A stretch of 64,000 bases of DNA, taken from contig JAMKCF010000016.1 of the NCBI GenBank assembly GCA_023634235.1, forward strand, positions 7,291,866 through 7,355,865. The letters run 5' to 3'. The notes under the pieces are model-generated. The model worked only from the letters and a program-made list of their open reading frames with translations, did no database searches and had not been told where the DNA came from. Source of the DNA: Pisaster brevispinus (lineage: Eukaryota; Echinodermata; Asteroidea; Forcipulatida; Asteriidae). Below, piece by piece: positions 34,691 to 47,455 of the stretch. The position numbers and the translations under genes are program-made. The first letter of the stretch is position 1. Each line of letters opens with the position of its first letter.

Positions 34691-36608
34691 TACAGACATG
34701 TTCATATTTCTTTCAGATGAGTGTTGTCTCCGAAGAGACACAATTTGGGGTGGGTGGGGTTCTTTTGCAGTTTAAAATCATTCATTTGTGTCTTTCTTTT
34801 AATCTTTGTTTTTTGGGGTGGGTGAGGTGGGGAGGGGGCAAAAGGGGGGGGGGTTCTGAGCTCTAGCCCATGACCACCACTGGTCACCCACTCTATAGGC
34901 ACATTTATGGACAGAGGATGATCTTAACCCCCCACCCCCACCCCCCCAAAAAAAAACAACAACAACAACAATTTGTAGGCCTATACATAACAATTTTTAA
35001 TGTCAGTTCATCCACAAAACAAGGCAAAAGGTCACCCTTGGTAAGGGGCTACAAAGAAGAACTAAAAGATGAGATACTTAGACGAGATACTTACCCAGGT
35101 TGAACATTCACCGTGCGTTGTGCTTCGACAACTTTTGCCAAATGTTACCAAAAGCCCGACCAGTGCTCAAAGCTATAGCTCGTAATAAGTTGTTTATTTT
35201 ACCTTTATTTGCCTATTGTTTTTATATTCTACATGTTGATACTTTCAGTTTTAGTTATAAACCACCTCACATTGTATACAAGAAAAGACTGTCCTTGAGC
35301 ATTTTTTTTTGGGGGGGGGGGCAATCCAACGCGGACAAGATAAGCTAAGGTACAATGTCCTCGTTAATTGTATGGGCAGTTCTAAAACTTTCTCCATTAA
35401 TTTCGAAATAAAAAACACTTTTAAATATCATCTTGCATCTATTCCAATGAGGGTAATAATAGAATGTCTAGCTATGTAAACATTAGAAATAAAACAATAC
35501 CTGATGAGGAAGTCATCTCAGCATACATGACGTTGGTGATGTTTCAGGTAGGCCTCTATACTGAGAAGTCGTATGGTAAGTTGCTCTCATTCTACATTCA
35601 TCACTGCATATGAAGGTTGGAGTAAATAAAAATACATGGTGATAAACAAACCTAATGTAGACTTTGAGGCTTTGCCTGATAAACATACAATTTGTTGACT
35701 TAACCCCGACTCCTATTTTTTAAATATTCTTCTAGGATCCTTCCTCACTTAATCAAAACCCATCAAAATGGTAGCTCAACACCCAAATTGTTGGACTTTT
35801 ATTATTGTGGTAGGCCTGATTCTATAAATGATAATCATGTTACTATGTGTCGTCCAACATAACCAAATAAAAACATGAAGTTGAATTTTGATGGGTTGGT
35901 GCAAGGTGAGGATTTTAAACTTACATGCAGGCCCTCTACCACATGCTTACCACGTACATTACTTCTTCATTAACATGATGGGCCACAATGTCTTAACACA
36001 TTTCCTGTTTTTATAATGTTATTAAATGTATTCCATTGCTGTGCACCTTTGAAAAACAGTGTTTTGCTGACAGGTTTTCCAGAATAAACAATAAATGCAC
36101 AGATGTAAGTGAGTAAATATAATATAAGTAACATTGAGGTAAAACTTTAGCTGTTGTATGGAGGAACAATCAGGCTGTTGGTTCCCTTCATCAGGGTTGG
36201 TTAGGTGTGTGTTGAATTTGGAGACTTCTTGAGTATTTGTAACAAGTCCTGGTAACCTGACTGATGAACCCTTACATGGTTCACAGTGTGAGGAAATTAG
36301 AAGCCATTAAGTTCAGGTTTGCAGCTGTTGTAAAAAGATAATGCATTTTTCCTTTATAAATTTAATACATAAAAACACATTATTGCACACACTCCTGCAA
36401 AGGTCGATTTTATAAAGAGAATCGAATCTAATTGCAAATCAAAGTGTGGTGTCACAATTAGCCTTTTTGAGATAATGGTGGGCACTATGACTCATGAGTG
36501 GATTGTTTGGTTTGCGTGTATAATGACAGACAGGTTTACCCAAACCAAAGAGTGACTTTTAATTGTGTGTCTATTTCTCAAATCATGACAACTCATCTCA
36601 TAGCAAGC
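34691..36608. other. no gene seen
   Basis: G- and C-rich runs cluster at 34750-34950 and 35311-35322. CACCCTTGGTAAGGGGCTACAA at about 35033 resembles CACTCTTGGTATAAAGGGGCTACAA at about 10215, a further small repeat pair. No exon is supported. Confidence 0.5.
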
Positions 36609-36851
36609 TGAATAAAACCCCAGGGTTTTAAAACCGACACCATGGGTGTTATCATGTACAGATACCATAGAGAGAATCACAATTAACATCATAGGGTGTT
36701 TAAAATAACACTTATGTTATTGTTTTTTGCAGAAATTAGTGTTATTTAACACCCTGTGGTGTAAATGTTGATTCTTTTTTGTTTTGTATAAGGTCTTTTC
36801 TGTGTATGACAACACACATGGTATAAATATGACATCCCACTTTGTGCAGTG
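36609..36851. mobile_element. CACTGC-type MITE, diverged left end
   Basis: The internal segments (GACACCATGGGTGTTATCAT, AGAGAGAATCACAATTAACA, TTAACACCCTGTGGTGTAAA) and the right end (CCCACTTTGTGCAGTG) match the elements at 22678 and 9266. The left terminal repeat has decayed to ATAAAACCCCAGGG. Confidence 0.78.
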
Positions 36852-37812
36852 TTGATACTAGTGCTTAAAACCAAGCCCTGGTAAAGGTAGTGGTAGTCTG
36901 AGATTTTTTGTAATGACCAATCCCTATTGGCCAATGTCCAATCCCTATTGGTGTACTTCAAAATAAGGAAATTTGTACATGATGTAGCTTTATACCAAAA
37001 TGGGCTACAAACAATGCGTCACCTCTTAACTACTGAAAAGAATATCAGGACAGTACTGCTTTACGTTACCAGTTACATGCTGAGGCATAGATTTTTTTTA
37101 AAGTGCCCTTTCGTTCACACCATGTCGACATTACACGCACTTTAAATGGAGACTTGCTGATGTCCGGAAACTGGACATTTTGGTCGTCTGCATTTGGTGG
37201 GGGAGACTTTAGTTTGGCATGAAGTCAAGGGAAACTGCAATATAAACAAACCCAGAAACATACAAATACAAACCCTACCTGGAAACCCACCACACCTCCG
37301 GGTCGGAAAATGTTGCCAGACCGAGCTGAGGTTCACGGTAGATAAAATGAAGCAATGCACTTTACAAAATTTCACTTTGGCCGCCTTCTGTAGACTGGTG
37401 CCGTTGCGTTAGGTCCATCCGTGCATTCATTTACTGCGCAAAAAACGTCATAAGCTTCACAGCGAACCAGTGATATAAACGCAAGGTTCGTTTGTACGCA
37501 CACCGTACAAACCTCCACAAAGGGGGCGGATCCAGGAAGAAAGCTGAGAGGGAGGGGTGAAAGTAATTTGTTTGACTAGCTACTGTCAATAGTATAGGGC
37601 TATGTCATTAACATACAAAGCTACCTGACCAGGTTTGTTCTCGTTACTAAGACCCAATAATGATGCAAAAAGAAAGTTTATTCCGGCATCAATCCCGAGG
37701 AACAATAACTAAGTCGGAACAATGGCATATTAATTATGTAGACCCTTAACAATTTCAAATTTATAATTTTTTTCCCGATCACCTTCATAGAAAAAAAGCC
37801 ATATACGAGCTG

Positions 37813-37814
<2 letters not shown>

Positions 37815-37845
<31 letters not shown>
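37815..37845 (+). repeat. 31-bp poly-A run
   Basis: An uninterrupted A homopolymer. No retrocopy or SINE body is recognisable upstream of it. A shorter A run is at 19543-19563. Confidence 0.9.
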
Positions 37846-37849
<4 letters not shown>

Positions 37850-38621
37850 ACAAAAACTGGAAAAAACATAAATTGTTTGTGCTAAAACAGAATCACCTGA
37901 TTTGAAAAAGTTTCACCTTGATTGGATGGTGTGTTTATTGGTTATTAAAACTTAAAATGAATCCAATATTCCAAAAACCCCAAGGATGTCACACCTTTAA
38001 GACTAATAATACCTGTATGTACAAGGGGCCTCTCAAAATATCCGCTTCTAAACGAATTGTTCCTCGTCTTGAATACGATTCCCTGCCTTAAAACGTATCA
38101 AAATTCACAACCAATACTTCAATCTACGAAACCCAAACATAACAGATTCGAAATCAAAACAAAATAATCAAATAAAAAATATCCCTCAAGTGATAACACG
38201 GAGAAGAGGAGGGGGGGGGGGGGGGATATCCACTCCATTCTTAATAGAGCAGTCTTTTGTCAAATAGAAAAACCTGTACAAACCCAGTCTCACGTTTCAC
38301 AAGTGAATCTCCCCGTGTGATTTCGTTTTCATTTATTCGTTACACGAACACTGTTATGAGAATCGAATCCTAAACACAGAAACCAATGAAGAAAAGAAGG
38401 GAAAAAAATCACTTAAGTCTGAATATGAACGGCCTAAGAGACTTACAATGGGGGGATATTGAAACTGGCCCCATTGTGGTCAAGGTCGCATATTAAATCT
38501 GTTTGCCGTACGGTACTTCTACGTTCCCGCCAATTTATTTCCCGCGTCCCCCCTGTATTTGATAGATTGGCAGAGCAATCCCTGTTTCTGCAGTTCGTTG
38601 TCGTCGTCTTTCATTTTTTCC

Positions 38622-38635
38622 CCTGACATGTCAGG
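38622..38635. promoter_or_regulatory. perfect palindrome CCTGACATGTCAGG, TGIF/Meis-like
   Basis: A 14-bp perfect palindrome holds two TGACA half-sites of the TALE homeodomain type in opposed orientation, though closer together than the known TGACA-GS-TGTCA TGIF site. It lies about 8.8 kb past the erg stop in a GC-richer patch (about 38500-38760). Confidence 0.25.
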
Positions 38636-38851
38636 CTTTTACCTCTGCTTCTGTTCGAGGGATGCCCTGGGGGGCAATGCGTGCCGTCCCCAATAAGACA
38701 TACTGGGGATTGGAAGTTGCAACGGAAATTGGTGAAACTTGAGGGAGCTTTTAAAAACGCTTTCTTCGATCTTGGCTTTTAAGTGTATTTGGGAGGGGGG
38801 GGGGTCATTGGGAAAGAGAGCCGTGTGGATTCTATAGAGACTGGGAAGAAT

Positions 38852-38854
38852 GAA

Positions 38855-38886
<32 letters not shown>

Positions 38887-38891
38887 AGAAG
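38852..38891 (+). repeat. (GAA)n microsatellite
   Basis: About 40 bp of GAA repetition with one GAGG interruption. Confidence 0.92.
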
Positions 38892-39925
38892 TAGAAGGGA
38901 ACAAAGATTACAAAGCCCCAAGTTAAATAACGTCACAACGACGTAGAATGGGATTGTTTATTTCGTAAACATGACCATATCCCATTGAAATTGTCTTTGT
39001 CAATACGTTCCCCGGATGAATTTAATATATTTTTTTCCATAATTGTTTTATCCCCGAGGCTTTACTGTTGTGAGACAATTAAATAAAAACAATTATAAAT
39101 AAAGGACATACAAATACACGTTTATATTTATTAGCGTTTTGTCTGTTACGTAATTTGTTTCTGCACAGAAGTCATAGAGTGTATAAAGTTGCAAAACTTT
39201 GATTGAAGAAAGTAACAAATCGGCAGTAATAGATTTGTCAACATCTCTGATATTGCATCGACCCAGCGCTTCACAACAGTGTTATCAATAGCACATAAAT
39301 TGTACCTTATCTTGAATCAAAGAGAGTAAGAACTTCAGGCAGTGGCCAATACGAAGAACGCATGCCACTGAGATTTAGTACAGACTGGATAAAATAATAT
39401 ACGATGGTAATTTTTTTATGTTGTGACTTGCTCATCAAAAACAAACAAATAAACAGCCCCAGTGAGCAAGCTCTCATAAAAAAAGTAGTGGAGCTTTATA
39501 TTTTCGATTCAATTAAACATTTTCAAATTTATTGCGCACCTCCGACAGCAATTAAATTCAGGTTGAGCAGCTATAGGCAACGACGCTTTCAGAGGCTTGT
39601 GTTTATTTCACACGGAATCCATCAAACCAAGCTTGTCCATGATTACCCCCCACATAGCCTGGATTCCACACCAAACAACTCTCCAGTGTTTTTTTGTACC
39701 GATTTACAAGCAGACTATGTTAATATAAACGACTAATAACACACCCCTTTTTGGTAACCAGAGGCCAGTCTGGCCATTATTGCAGTTAATTTCAAGCGCG
39801 CGCGGACAAGAGTGTCCCGAATCCGTCACCGTTTTCTGAAGGACGTGGAAGCCAACACTACCCGTTTTCACCGAACACCATCGGGCTACCTTAATTGAAT
39901 TTCTTCAGTATCAGGATCAGGTTCC

Positions 39926-39929
<4 letters not shown>

Positions 39930-39972
<43 letters not shown>

Positions 39973-40021
39973 TGGGGAGACAGAACCTTTGATTTACAAA
40001 AAAAAAAAAAAAAAAAAAAAT
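39930..40021 (+). repeat. (GA)n tract followed by poly-A
   Basis: About 36 bp of GA (39930-39965) leads through GGGAGAGATGGGGAGACAG to a 23-bp A run at 39998-40020. Confidence 0.92.
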
Positions 40022-41050
40022 GAGAAGTAAAAAAAAAAATAAAGGAGAAGGGGTATGGGGAGAAAACAAAATCAGAACCCGGGAAACAAAAATCATGCCT
40101 GGGGCAGGGGATGCATCACAGCAACGAAATGAAAGATGGGTTTCAGCGAGCAGGTTGGCAGGTAGACGTTGCCAGCCCTTATAACGATGGCGTACCACAG
40201 TGCCTCATCCCTAAAACCGGTGCTTTTGTCTAACCGAGGTACACTGCACTCTACTGCATGCCGTTTTGTTGTTTTATTCATGGCGGCTGAGCGAGTCTTA
40301 ACAGTGCACTTTTTTTCCCCGAAGTGATTTCCTCTCTTCTATTGTTATCACTAATGGACTGTCTTTGCGAACAGGTGTTTTTGTTGCGAATCTGACACAT
40401 TTATCTTTTTCCCCCCTCTCTTTCTTGGTTTGTTGGTGGCGCGGTAGAGAGGTAATTGCTTTGTTTTGTTGTTAAAATTTGTGTTTTTGCGTAACTAGGG
40501 TGATTCTAAAATAGAAAGATCTGCTAGATCGCGTGGGTGCTGCTTATTTGGGTGGGGTAAGACGGCAGTTAACGCATAGCATTTGCTTAAATCCAATTTT
40601 CAAAATAGTTCACAATTATTGCCAAATCCTTTAAGAACATGTGAACTGTGATAAATCCTCCCCGTAGTAATAATGCTGTTTGTTTTTAATTAAATATGAT
40701 TTACATTTGATTGAAAATGCTTCATTCCAGTTTCCCCAATCCTTCCTGTGTTTCCCGATCTGAACAATACAAAAAGAGAATCTGGACTTTCACTCTGAAA
40801 CAGAATACAACTTTTTATTTTAGATATACTTATTGGAATATATTCCACGCGTCGGTTTTGCGGCGCCTGATATAGGAAAACGAAGCATCCGTTTAGCAAG
40901 CTTACCAAATGCAGACCGTACCTTATACTGATGCAGAAAGAGTCAACATAATACAAACAGTGGTACACCAAACAATTAAACATAAAAAACATGTGCAAAC
41001 ATTATGAAAGCTGTACAATATCTTGTATTTGAGTTTTCAATGACATCTTG

Positions 41051-41471
41051 TGGCGTGTCGTGGCCGAGTGGATAAGATCACTGGACTCAAGCTCTGGTGT
41101 TTCTGATCAGCAGAGTGTGGGTTCGAGCCCCGGTCGTGACACCTGTGTCCTTAAGCAAGACACTTAACCATGATTGCTTCGTCCTTCGGATGGGACGTAA
41201 AGCCGTTGGTCCCGTGTGTTGTGTAACGCACGAAAAAGAACCCAGTGCACTTATCGAAAAGAGAAGGGGTCCGCCCCGGTGTTCCTGGTTTGATCGGCTG
41301 CATATTGCGCCACAGCACCTTGTAAACCATTACAAGGTGCTATGTAAAGGAGTAGGTCTCATACTTCAACGTAGCCCCAAATACCTTGCAGGAAATACTG
41401 AATGTTAAGCGCTAAGAGGCTGGCCTGCAGTAGGCGCTATACAAATACAATATATTATTATTATTATTATT
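41051..41471 (+). mobile_element. near-complete tRNA-derived SINE (family A)
   Basis: The head looks like a Ser/Leu-type tRNA: a box A (TGGCCGAGTGGATAAGA), a long variable-arm hairpin (CTCTGGTGTTTCTGATCAGCAGAG) and a box B (GGGTTCGAGCCCC). It is followed by a conserved-looking central body (AAGCAAGACACTTAACCATG, GGATGGGACGTAAAGCCGTT), a unique 3' part and a (ATT)n tail. It has no protein-coding capacity; the 103-codon frame inside it is incidental. Such elements are copied by a LINE reverse transcriptase and transcribed by RNA polymerase III from the internal promoter. No clear target-site duplication could be read. Confidence 0.88.
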
Positions 41472-41611
41472 GATTTCAAGGTTATTCATAGAGAGTTAGC
41501 ACACCAGATGAAGTGTTCTTAACAACCGTTTAACACGTACCTTGTCTTAATTCTAAGAGTATGCATGTGCCCTTTAAACGATTAAACTATGATAGGAATA
41601 GCAGAGGTGAT

Positions 41612-42402
41612 TGTGGACACTGCCTTAACGCAGAATGTTTATGAACACTGCCTTGTTGCATGATGTTTGTGAACACTGCCTGATAGCAGAGTGTTTTGTG
41701 AACACTGCCTGATAGCAGAGTGTTTTGTGAACACTGCCTGATAGCAGAGTGTTTTGTGAACACTGCCTGATAGCAGAGTGTTTTGTGAACACTGCCTAAA
41801 AGCAGAGTGTTTTGTGAACACTGCCTTATATTTGTAGAGTGTTGTGAATCTGCCTACCAGCAGAGCGTTACACTGCCTTACAGCAGTGTTTGTGAACACT
41901 GCTTTATACCGGAGTTTTTGTAAACACTGCCTTTTTCTAGAGTGTTTTATTGGAACACTGCCTCCCTGCAGAGAGTTAGTTAACACTGCCTTATAGCAGG
42001 GTGTTTTATGAACACTACCTTATAGCAGAGTGTTTTGCGATTACTGCCTTATTGCAGAGTGTTTGTGAACACTGCCTCCCTGCAGAGAGTTAGTTTCACT
42101 GCCTTATAGCAGAGTGTTTTAAGAACACTGCCTTATGGCAAAGTTTTTTTTGATCACTGCCCTATTATAGACTTTATGAACACTGCCTTGGTGCAGAGTG
42201 TTTTATTGGAACACTGCCTTTATAGCCGAGTATTTTTGTGAACACTTCCTCATCGCAGAGTGTTTGTGAACACTGCCTTGTTGCAGAGTGTTTTATGGGA
42301 ATACTGTTTTATGTGAACACTGCCTCACTGCATCACTGTTAGTTAGTTAACATTGCCTTGTAGCAGAGTGTTTGTGAACACTGCCGTGTAGCAGTGTTTT
42401 GC
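41612..42402 (+). repeat. 29-bp minisatellite, about 790 bp
   Basis: The basic unit is GAACACTGCCTGATAGCAG followed by AGTGTTTTGT. Four units are identical and a fifth nearly so in 41671-41815; flanking units vary in length and sequence. Each unit can fold on itself because AACACT pairs with AGTGTT. The 115-codon minus-strand frame across it is a by-product of the repeat. Two SINEs of one family flank the array. Confidence 0.92.
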
Positions 42403-42831
42403 GAAGAGCGATATACAAAATGACGAGAACTTGTAGTTATGTGGAATACAAAATGCAAAAAATAAAATACAAAACCTATGCAAAAGCTATGTAGTATCAC
42501 CAACACTACCTTTATTTTTTTGTTCATTATGTTTATCTGAAATTTGAATTTGTAAGCTGTAAGTTTGTAAAGTAAGGATTTTGTGGAAAAGTGGCTTAAT
42601 TCCAACCCAATAATTTCGTCAAATTTGGCGGTGGCGTTTCAGTAAAACCAACCAAGAAAAATGGTGAATGTTTTAGTAGGCGATTTTGTTCACGTTCAAT
42701 TCGGGCCTCATTCGATTGCGGGGTTATCAACAAGCACAACGAAAGTTTTTGGAGGTTTTCGAACAAATTATGTTCCCTCGACTTTAACAGGTTTGGAATT
42801 AATTTTCTTGCTGATTAGTATTAGTATCAAC

Positions 42832-42962
42832 GTGGCGTGTCATGGCTGAATGGGTTAAGAGCACCGGACTCGAGCTCTGGTGTTTCTGATCATCAGAGTG
42901 TGGGTTCGAGTCCCAGCTGTGTCTGTGAGCAAGATACTTGTCTGTGAAAGAATCAGGATAAC
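42832..42962 (+). mobile_element. truncated, diverged SINE (family A)
   Basis: The tRNA-like head matches the element at 41051: GTGGCGTGTCATGGCTGAA, CTCTGGTGTTTCTGATCATCAGAG and box B GGGTTCGAGTCCC. The similarity fades soon after the AGCAAGATACTT of the body. The 3' tail is missing, so this is an older or truncated insertion about 1.4 kb from the intact copy. Confidence 0.8.
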
Positions 42963-43823
42963 CCCCGTTGTCTCTGGTTCGCAGGTTTCATCAAGCTTGC
43001 CAGCTACAGTGATTAATTTCACTTATGAGGCATCAATTAGCAGAAATATATAATAATAGTAATAATAACAAAAATAATAATACTAATTCTGTGCGAATTC
43101 AACACATTTTGACACAAAATAATTTCCAAAAGGAACACTTAGCGTACAATAACGTTCAAGAAAACCTCTTTATTAATCGTCCTCAGCTTTGTACAAGCCC
43201 AAATGTTCTCCAACCTCAATACATCAATAACGATAATATTTTGGTCCTATTCCTCAAAAACACAAAAAATGTACAGCAAAATTAAGGTAAATATAATAAT
43301 CCATAGGAGTTTCTATACACTCTGGAATGTAGGAAAATCAACGTGACGTTAAAACGCAATAATTATTATAATATATAAATTTTTTCTAAACTCTCTCTCT
43401 CTCTCACTCAATTTTTTTTTTTTTTTTTTTAATTAAACACTTGATTTCAGAGAACTTCACTTAGAGGTACATGATTCGGAGTGTCACAGTCGGTTTGCCG
43501 AGTGGCGAGAGTGAGGGGGGATTTGTCGATAGAGGGATGTGACGTCAGAGTAATCTTGTGCTCCCGGTGCGACAGGGGATTGCAAAGAAAATTCGTAATG
43601 TGTTGCACATGACATTATACATCTGACGTGTATGTGATTTAGTTAACATTTGTGGCAGATATTTTATAAAGTTCAACGCCCAACACGTGCGTTTTTTTCA
43701 CGTGTGATGTACACGGGTAGGACTGAAAACTTCAATGAAAATACTACCTTTCTTGTCCAGTGTTCTGTTATTTCTGTTATTTTGAACAAAGATATTGACT
43801 TATATAGGGAGACTGCCAACATA

Positions 43824-43972
43824 GGGCTGGAAAGCTCAGTTGGTAGAGCGCCGGTACGTTAATCCGGAGGTCGTTGGTTCAAGTCCCGCTACAGTCAATT
43901 TTTTCTTTGTTCAAACCCAAATTATTTTACAATTTACCCAGTCAGTTTCCCTTTCGGTTTATCACTTGACAT
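43824..43972 (+). mobile_element. tRNA-headed SINE (family B)
   Basis: The head carries box A (AGCTCAGTTGGTAGAGC) and box B (GGTTCAAGTCCCG), with a D-arm and anticodon-like arm. The acceptor and T stems pair poorly, so it is not a functional tRNA gene. It continues into a body (ACCCAAATTATTTTACAATT, ACCCAGTCAGTTTCCCTTT, GGTTTATCACTTGA) that recurs at 13.8 kb, which shows it is a repeat family. Confidence 0.78.
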
Positions 43973-46900
43973 TTTTTTTAAAGAAATATTCCCAGCCACT
44001 CTTCTCTCTGACTTCGATTCACAACCGATGCACTTGAAACTATTTCACAATAAATTATCAAGTGTGTCTTTTTTTCTTCATTTTAAACTCTAGCGTCTTG
44101 AGAAAAAGCCTACGACTGCACACAAAAGTGAAGTCAGGCCATTCTTTCAAAATACTAGTAAAAAAGGAACTGTTTTCAAACAATATTTACAAAGATACAA
44201 AAGTAGACGGAAATTCTCAGAATCCCGTCTCTTGGTTAGTATATCTTGGTATTGCAGAGTAAAAAGTTTGCTATAGGCTAATATATTATTAACTTTTGTT
44301 TGTTGTACGTCATTAACTATTATTTTTGTTTACGAACTCTGACCTATCAAGGTCAACTTAATCAATTTACATAATTAACATTTTTTGTCTAAATCATTCT
44401 ACATTATGCACGCACGGGTTAATTTCGTCCGATAACTGGTAGCACGTTTAAAATAGCATCCAAAATAAATCAATTTCTTGTATTTCAACTATTACTAGGT
44501 CCCTATCAGTTTTTTCACAACATGTCACTTTGCCGAAGTAGTGTTTCACTTCAAATCCACCCCCATTTTGTTATTTTTTAAAATATATTGTATGAAGTGA
44601 AATTAGATTAAATCATCGCTAACTACCCAATATACAAATTAAAGACTAAGTTACTTGTGGGGTGATGGGCTTGCAACGTGATAGCTATTGTAGACGGGTG
44701 TTATCCATTAAAAGAAAAGTTAACACACGCATGTTTGGTCTTTCTTGGTTTTGGGCAGATGAGCAAGAGCATCAAACAAAGCAATAGGTTTCACTTATGT
44801 CTTCAAGTATACCCGTATTATATCAACAAGACAATAATTGGCAAAGAAAACAAGGGCATTCTTCCCTCGAGCAACTCAGAGGTAATATCGACAGTTCTTA
44901 ATAAATTAATCAAAATTGAGACTTAAGAAACCAGAAGGAATGCTTGCAGGTAAAATAAGACAAAGGTTGGCACAGCCATGTCTGAGTAATTAATAAATAA
45001 CGAAAAATATACTTTAACAGTTTAACTAAAACATAATGATAGAGAAAGAAAACAAATTAGAGAGAACAGGCATCGGAACCGAATTGCTAGACCATTTAAT
45101 GACGTAATGACTGCTTCTGACGTAACACTGAGTCGCCATGACGTAACCAGTTACGTACGACATCAGCCTTACAATTTTAAAGGAAAAGTACTTCCCCCTT
45201 CTCCTTGTTTTGAATTCCCCGTTCTTTTTGACTCGTCCTGTTAGAAATCCCCGACATTGAAAAAGGCTCATGTTTTTTTGTTTGTTTTTTGTTTTAGAAA
45301 CATTGTCCAAAATGTCTTGCACACGTATGTAGAACATCCTCCAATGTGATTCAATTTCTTATCAAAACTGTGGTCCGTAGGTTCACCCCGTTTAATTCTG
45401 AGGATGACCTACCGATGGAAGTGTTGTACACTGGAATATCTATCCAGTATCGACATTCTGTAATCGGGCTGTCAGAACTATAAAGTACATTTCCTTTAAA
45501 TCCTACCATAAACTCGCAGTCTTTTAATTAGAAAAGTTTCGAAAGAAAACCCAATTTTGAGTTCAATCTTCACATTTTCTACACATTTTTTGTTTACTGC
45601 AATCAATATTGAAAATTAAACAATACCGGCATCAAGTTATCGAGACTTTGTGTACTTCTTTAACATCTTTACGACATTCAATACTGTATTTGAGTCACTG
45701 ATGTTAAGAATGATTTTTCAATAGTTTACGTTGACAAAGCCAAAATACTGTAAGCCTGATCCAAGTTGAAAGAAAGCCCATTGAAACAGAAGACCAAGTT
45801 TAGGAGTTGCATGTCACATTTATTATTTTAGACAGAGGGCGTCCCGAATGTAAAACAGGTTACGTCAAGCATCTTCACTCAACTCTTTACGTCATGGTCA
45901 CATGCCGCGAACGTGATACTCTAAATATTATATTTACAATATTTATTGGTAAAATATGGCATTGCACATATGGATAGGCACCGCTTCATATCATAACCTT
46001 ACAACGGTTTGTCAAAATAATCATCAAATAAAATAAAACAACATAAAATAAAGTCACAATTAAATTCAGCTGAAACGAAACTAATAAAGAAGTTTCTACA
46101 AAATCAATCTACGTATAGTTATTAACGTATTGTAAAAGGGTGTGTAAAAGGTTGATTAATTACATAACTTATTTTTCGGAATGATTTTGGGAACAATTTT
46201 TTAAAATTGTTATTTCTGTTAAAAGGAAAATCCTTAAAATATTGGAATGGTCAACTAACATGATGGAATGTCGCAAGTTCAAACTGATCAGTTGCTACCC
46301 AAAACGCCATTTTCAGCGTTACATTTTGTGATAATCACTACACTTTATACAACAATAATTAAACGAAAGGAACTCTGATTTGAATCCCCGCAATAAGTTT
46401 AAAAACTAAGAATGCGTGAGTTAACAGATTTACTAGAATGTGGAACACCGTCGTTTTTACGTGGTACCCGTGCTCCCATTTAAAGGGGCACGTTGGGCCC
46501 AACAGACAACCGTGTCTTCGATGGAGAGGTAAACTACGTGCTAAAGTTGCCTCCAAGCTCGACACCATGACAGTTCACATTCAAAATGGACTGGTACAAA
46601 ATTGTTTGTTTGCGTGTGAGTGAAAAGGGGGGTTAGTCCCCATGAAAAATGAGTTTGCACTATGGCTGTCCCTGCTCATCGCATGACTGAAACCAGTTCC
46701 CATCAATCGAAAGGAAATTCCACATAAAAATAAAATTCATTACTACGCGAGAGAACAGCGTCCACATTATAAAAAAGGGCTTCTATTTTCCCTGCGTCTG
46801 CTTTCCTTCGTACACAATTACATTTACGCCGTGTGGTTTGGCGCCAGTTTTATTAGCCTTCATTTGGTCCCGATCGGCTGCAGTATTTTGCAGCCGTATA

Positions 46901-47455
46901 CCTTTATCCGTGCAATGACGACACTAATGAGCGCAACGATCAATCTACGCAAAGGATATACAGTGCACACCTTAGTAATGAAAAGGTAAGCATACAAAAT
47001 CTTAGGCAACAGAACAAAACCCGAGTCGTGGTGGACGTATGATGTTAAATCTATGCGTGCTGCATGCGTGAGTGTGACTCCACTTGCGATTTCGTGTGCT
47101 CAGTGTGTGCAGGAAGGCGATGGCATTATGTGTTTTCTTTTCTCCCACCTCGTTTGTTTTTTTATTGTTTCTAACTACAAATGTTCGTTGTCATGGAAAC
47201 CCCAAGCGTCGCTTTAGAGGGTGCAGGTGGTAAGCCTGTGTATTAAAGATGGGAGCTCACTAGGATGTCGAACTGCCTGATAAAACAAACCGGGTTGATA
47301 ATGGTTGCGTTTAATAAGTACCAACCAAAAAAAAACACCGTGGATCACACACCTTAGCTCTGTCCCAATAGTTCCAATGCTGGAATTCATTATACAGGGT
47401 GAAGTTAGTTTTTTTTAATCATGGCACTTTCAGTCTGGCAAATAAAACACGCTGT
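43973..47455. other. no gene seen; may include the erg 3' UTR
   Basis: The erg stop is at 47456, so the minus-strand 3' UTR begins here. AATAAA on the minus strand lies at 47161-47166; further TTTATT strings occur at about 46850 and 45940-45950. None has clear GU-rich support. No other gene is seen. Confidence 0.5.

Larger units (their letters stand above)
36852..41050. other. no gene seen
   Basis: Low-complexity tracts (poly-A at 37815, G15 at 38211, GAA at 38852, GA/A at 39930) and the palindrome at 38622. Frames up to 110 codons (39404-39736) lack motifs. Confidence 0.5.

Noticed and set aside
41097..41408. 103-codon plus-strand frame
   Set aside because: It lies entirely within the SINE at 41051-41471.
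41639..41986. 115-codon minus-strand frame with internal peptide repeats
   Set aside because: It is the translation of the 29-bp minisatellite, with no start or splice context and no conservation signal.
41612..42402. CRISPR-like array of short repeats
   Set aside because: The units are directly adjacent, with no unique spacers of regular length, and the genome is animal. It is a minisatellite.
43824..43896. Possible functional tRNA gene
   Set aside because: Box A and box B are good, but acceptor and T stems do not pair, and the downstream sequence is shared with the repeat at 13773. It is a SINE head.
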